From Opisthorchis felineus (taxonomy: Eukaryota > Platyhelminthes > Trematoda > Opisthorchiida > Opisthorchiidae), in the NCBI GenBank assembly GCA_004794785.1, contig SJOL01009565.1:289588-353587 (forward strand): a stretch of DNA of 64,000 nt. The letters are read 5' to 3'. The position numbers and the translations under genes were made by a program. Positions 60,065 through 64,000 of this stretch are shown here, in pieces. Within the stretch, counting starts at the first letter, position 1. The number at the start of each line of letters is the position of its first letter. The notes under the pieces are model-generated. The model was not told where the DNA came from. It saw nothing but the letters and a program-made list of their open reading frames with translations, and ran no database searches.

Positions 60065-60175
60065 ATCGTCCTCACCATAATCATCACATCATCATTGTCG
60101 TCAACATCACCGAAGACAGTAACATCAGTAATGACAATGATGCCAGACTGTCGCACAACCATCTTATTTAATTAG
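60065..60175 (+). repeat. LINE-associated tail repeat, copy 6 (diverged)
   Basis: CATCATCATTGTCGTCAACA ... TGTCGCACAACCATCTTATT TAATTAG. Downstream of the LINE C-terminal fragment at 60560-60240. Confidence 0.5.
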
Positions 60176-60239
60176 TGATCAGGGAATAGGCCTAGTGCTA
60201 GCCTACCGTAAACATCCTCAAGTTTCTGCACCTCCAAAC

Positions 60240-60560
60240 GCTTAACGATGCAATCTGAAGACTGACAATACAAACGCCACTGACATCGATTAGCCACCAT
60301 TTGCTGCAACATCTCCAGCCCAGCATGGGGGAGGTCACGGGGACCCTATCTTGGAAGGCGGACCACCAATATCTCTCTCAGATCCCTCTGCCAGGTCACA
60401 CGCTGTTCATCTGGTAGTTTGTACCACTTTAAAAGCGGTAGAAAAACAACACTCATCTCAGTCAGCGGTGATTTAGTATGTGTAGCAGACGGCTGAACCA
60501 CTGTAGCTGATGGCGCCGGATGTGTTCTGTGACTAAAGCATTTGCTGCACAACCAACTAC
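60240..60560 (-). pseudogene. LINE C-terminal fragment
   Basis: Contains KLPDEQRVTWQRDLREILV followed by a tail (VRLPR...) that parallels the C-terminal piece at 53595-53326 ([14 protein letters not shown]...). The same element family in the same orientation, broken by stops. The LINE tail repeat follows at about 60170-60065. Confidence 0.6.
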
Positions 60561-62200
60561 CCGCTTCCCAATTTCCTCCTCACAAATTCGTCGATACCAC
60601 CCAATAACAGAAGCACTTTCAGACATCCGTGTGTAGTGGTTGTATCACATACAACTTATTTTTGAAAACCGATATATGATACCAACGATGATGTTTAAAG
60701 CTTGTCAGCCATTGGTCTGCTAAAGGCGATCCAAAAGGAAGTAGGCATTGTCATGACTATCCTTTGTGTTCACATTATCGCTCCGTATCAACCATGCCTC
60801 ACCTTTACTTTCAGCTCGTGTACGCCTACTCTTGGACAAGTAAAGCGCCAGTCAATTTATGCTATTATGTCTTGTTCTCGTGCTCATTCAGGACCTAGTC
60901 CCTATGCATAACAGATATGCGTTGTCAAAGCGTAAACACCGACCAAATACAACCTAGCTTTCATAGAACGGAGATCCCCAGAAGGACCAATCTTCCGTCA
61001 AGCAAGATCGAATTCCCACCCAAATGTGGCCACTTCCCAGTAGTACTTTTTGAGGGATTTCAAGCTCATCATCATCATCATCGACAGCATGACATCAGTG
61101 TTCAACACCGATGCTTCACTGCCGTACAACCATGAATCGCACATATACAAAAGCACTGAGGAAAGGACTGCACCTTAATGAGAATGTATTGATAACAGCC
61201 ATGAAAAACAATTACAAACCTTCGAAGGTTTTCCCTGAAGACGCTTGGATCCATGAGCCACCAACACAAGCTGACTGTTTTGGAACAAGATGCTCCCAGC
61301 TTGGAACTCCAGTAGACGCGCGGCGAATGGGAGCCCAACCGCGCGTACCAAAAAATAGACGACAAAATGAAAAATTCTAAACGAAAAGGTACACAAAAAC
61401 AGATTGGAATGCTTTCAGGAGAAAAATCAATCAAAAACAATTAATCAGTTATCTGGGAGCAGAAAATATTCGTCAGGATGAGTAGATTGGTTCTCCAAAA
61501 TTCATCGTTGTTTGTGAGGGAAAATGTTGCAGCCTGAAATATCGTGCGCCCCTGTATCTCATCCTATCTACCGGTGATCACGGAGGAAGAAAGGTAGTTC
61601 GGCTTATCTGAGGATAGTCGATCTTCCGGGGAGGGTGACAAACGAAGAGCTTTACAAGAAATTGACCTACCTACAGAGATGAATATTGAAGGTCCCCATA
61701 TACGGTTTGTCATTGCAGCTGCTGTCGCAAGGTTTTGTTGAATGAAGGCAGTTGACAAGGCGAGGCGTTCAACTGCGACATTCTTTGGGTCACGTGGTAC
61801 ATTATATCGATCAATACTCATAACAGTACAGTGGGATAACCTAACCATATAGTCTACAATGCTCGACCTAAGGCTATCACCTCGTCGTGGTGGTCGGGCT
61901 TCAGTTCTACAATGACACCGCGGGACACACTGGCTGAAACTTCGTTCCACAGGGCGCAACCATGCCAGGAAGGCCAAAGCGAAGCAGTCATACGAAGAAC
62001 AGCGAGACCTCGTACTACGGGTAATCGCGCTACGAGGCGGTCTGGGGGTAAAGTCACACTGTCCTCTGCGACAAGAGTGTGAAGGCAGTAAGGTGTTTCC
62101 CCCAGGCGACCAGCATGTCCATATTTATTAAAAGCAGCGATGCTGCCTTCCCAAGAGGAAGGATGGGTTAGAAAAGGTCACCCCTAAAGACCGCACACTC
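60561..62200. other. Region upstream of the plus-strand LINE
   Basis: Contains the best LINE tail copy (61.1 kb). A 137-codon minus frame (61977-61564) overlaps a second minus frame (62057-61854), and the sequence is GC-richer than average. They may be repeat-derived; no family recognised. Confidence 0.45.
61060..61140 (+). repeat. LINE-associated tail repeat, copy 7
   Basis: Six ATC/CAT triplets followed by GACATCAGTGTTCAACACCG and TGCTTCACTGCCGTACAACC. It is the best preserved copy of the core. Confidence 0.65.
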
Positions 62201-62379
62201 CGATCGCCCAACGGTTGACCGTGACCGCCGACATATTATGCAATACGGTCGAAACACTTTTAAAATCCAATAGTCCGATGCTGTTCAAAAGGCACCTGTT
62301 GTGCGCAGCCGCGTCAAGAGTGAGACACCAATACCTTACTCCCTGCGTCCTCGGGTTAGGCCAACCCCCTGCAGCCGAG

Positions 62380-62585
62380 CAGGTCAGACTATTGAGTCAT
62401 CAGCTCCGGGCAGGGTCCCCAAAGAAAACCCTACTGTTTGCTGCCTCGTGGGTCAGACTTTTGAGTCAGAGGCTAGGGACAGGGTCCACGAACAAAACCC
62501 TACATCCTCCCACTGTTTTGTGGGTCAGACTTTTGAGTCAAGGGCTCAAGGTGGGGTACCTCAACCAAATCCCCTTCCTCAGCCT
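62380..62585 (+). repeat. Three tandem ~65-base repeats upstream of the LINE ORF
   Basis: The core GGTCAGACT(T/A)TTGAGTCA recurs at about 62383, 62450 and 62522. Each copy is followed by a GGGTC/GGGTA-CC...AAACCCTAC segment. The spacing is about 65-72 bases and copies differ at several positions. It sits in the presumed 5' untranslated region of the LINE. Open frames across it (for example 62215-62718) are by-products of the repeat. Confidence 0.8.
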
Positions 62586-62767
62586 GGGTAACCGGAAAGT
62601 ATCATTTGCCCGCGCAGTTCGGCGTCCACCGATGTTCCTTCCCAACCGCTTCCCACCACATAAGCAAACGTCGCTGGGTCATTTGACTGTCAGTTATATG
62701 CTCCTCGCTGCCTATTAACAGTAAACAAAATAACACTCTTCTAAATCCACGAGATCCTTTCTATATA

Positions 62768-64000
62768 GGAGGTTTTAACATCCGTACTCTATGTCAAATT
62801 GGCAAACAGGCAATGCTTGCTGGAACCTTATACTCCCTTAAAATTGATGTATGCTGTGTCTCCGAAACACGCATACAAGACTCAAGGGTGGTTGTGCATC
62901 TCAGAACGCCAAGGATGAACTCAGCTCTTTCGCACTTCTCCCTCCGTGTATCCGGTGACCAAGAAGCAATGACTCGTGGAATACATGGCGTGGGAGTTGC
63001 ACTCAACCCCAGAGCTGAACGCGCTTTGCTGGATTGGACCCAGTGAACAGTCGTCTTTGCGCCGTCCGGTCATCCAGTTCAATCAAGCTCAATGCCCCTC
63101 GGCATAAAAAGCGGTGCCTGTTTGTAATTTTGGCTTATGCCCCAACGGACTGCAGTTCTGACGCTCAGAAGGATGCTTTCTATCTAGAGTTATCCGGGCT
63201 TATTCGTCAAGCAAGAACCACTGACATTGAGATACATATGGGCTCAAGTCGGTCATCTGAGCTCCTTGGAATCACATTTGGGCGCTCGATTCGGAGTCGA
63301 TGCTCGCCGCACAGACAACGGAGATCGACTCCTTCAGTTGTGTGCTGACCATGAACCGTTTCTGGCAAGTACGAACTTTCAACATAAACGTTCGCAACAG
63401 GTAACCTGGCGGCCACCAACTGCAAATCAACATGGGACCCAGTTGGACCACGTGACCATCAGCCACCGGTGGAGAGCTACAATTCAAGACTGTCGTTCCT
63501 TCTGGGGCACACAACTTGATTCCGATCACGCCATGGTGCGCGCACGCCTAAGAGTTCGCTTCCCTTCAGGCCATCGCAAATTAGAAAGAAGCATGCCAAT
63601 CCACTATCTCCGAAGAACGACCATAGCCCAACAGTACCGATCTGAGCTAGCCCAACAACTCTCCACACTAAACCAACACTGTGGTGGCAGTGAGCATGTG
63701 GATGAAGCGTGGCAAAGTGTGAAAGGAGCTATGTTAGCGGCGTTCAGTGCTGCCTGTCCGACCTCTCCGAATCGACCACAAGACCACTGGATGTCGGCGA
63801 GATCGCTATCCATGATTGATGCCAGGAAATCCATACCAGCAGGCAACGAGTACGACGGCGCACGCAAATCCCTCAAACGCCAAATAGTGGAGCTTAAGGA
63901 AAAACCGAGAGCTATGGTGGAGATCGAAAACTCGGGAGATTGAGAAGGCTTTTGCTACGGGAAACAGCCGTGCCCTATATCAACTGATACGATCGACTGG
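62768..64000 (+). pseudogene. LINE ORF2 5' part: APE endonuclease, runs off the window
   Basis: Starts FNIRTLCQIGKQAMLAGTLY, then DVCCVSETRIQDSR (endonuclease Glu motif), GIHGVGVALN, LAYAPTD and GARFGVDARRTDNGDRLLQL, then TNFQHKRSQQVTWRPPTANQ and LDHVTISHRWRA, with the terminal SDHAMVRARL. Three frame changes are visible near 63040, 63230 and 63940. The GD-NA catalytic motif is replaced by YIWAQVG. The last bases read EIEKAFATGNSRALYQLIRS, so the RT domain should follow beyond the edge. RTE-like by comparison of the endonuclease motifs. Relatively young compared with the other LINE pieces, because long stretches are still open. Confidence 0.82.

Noticed and set aside
62215..62718. 167-codon open frame on the plus strand
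   Set aside because: Most of it is the translated tandem repeat upstream of the LINE ORF (VRLLSQ repeated); period near a multiple of three keeps it open.
1..64000. CRISPR arrays, phage, operons or defence systems
   Set aside because: No regular spaced repeats and no prokaryotic gene organisation; the sequence is clearly eukaryotic.

Overview
This is a eukaryotic, intron-rich window, most likely from a flatworm and plausibly a digenean trematode of the liver-fluke kind. The sequence shows short coding exons with GT-AG borders, separated by introns from under 100 bases to more than 7 kb. It also shows many decayed RTE-like LINE fragments and a tRNA-derived SINE whose spurious translation resembles repeat-derived peptides I remember from Clonorchis/Opisthorchis protein sets. 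The taxon is an inference from memory, not something computed. There are no bacterial operons, rRNA genes, CRISPR arrays or phage genes.

Two protein-coding genes converge tail to tail. On the + strand, exons between about 5.2 and 40.0 kb appear to form one multi-exon gene. It encodes an afadin/RADIL-like Ras-association (RA) domain (5.2-13.9 kb), a basic linker (14.1-15.1 kb), a long Ser/Pro/Thr-rich disordered exon (19.4-20.5 kb), several smaller exons (26.6-28.5 kb), a PDZ domain inside a 1.1 kb exon (35.9-37.1 kb) and a C-terminal end with stop (39.1-40.0 kb). I infer the chain from matching splice phases; two or three joins remain unresolved and the first exons are not identified. The product would be a Ras/Rap-linked cortical scaffold.

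On the - strand, seven exons between 56.2 and 42.4 kb encode an almost complete succinate-semialdehyde dehydrogenase (SSADH, ALDH5A1 family), the last enzyme of the GABA shunt. All six joins keep frame and the catalytic residues are present. The mitochondrial targeting exon and about 25-40 N-terminal residues were not found. The second cysteine of the redox-switch pair known from human SSADH is a serine here.

The rest is introns and intergenic DNA filled with repeats: LINE reverse-transcriptase fragments (2.2-2.9, 30.4-30.8, 53.3-54.3, 60.2-60.6 kb, all minus); a 5'-LINE fragment with endonuclease domain running off the right edge (62.2-64.0 kb, plus); a LINE-associated tail with GAT/CAT triplets; a tRNA-derived SINE (1.6, 39.3, 50.1, 56.7, 59.6 kb); foldback elements with long inverted repeats (best copy at 49.6-50.0 kb); and a frameshifted MULE-like transposase fragment at 35.0-35.6 kb. 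I found no clearly new biological system. The most unusual coding observation is the PDZ domain interrupted by about 70 residues between its first strands.
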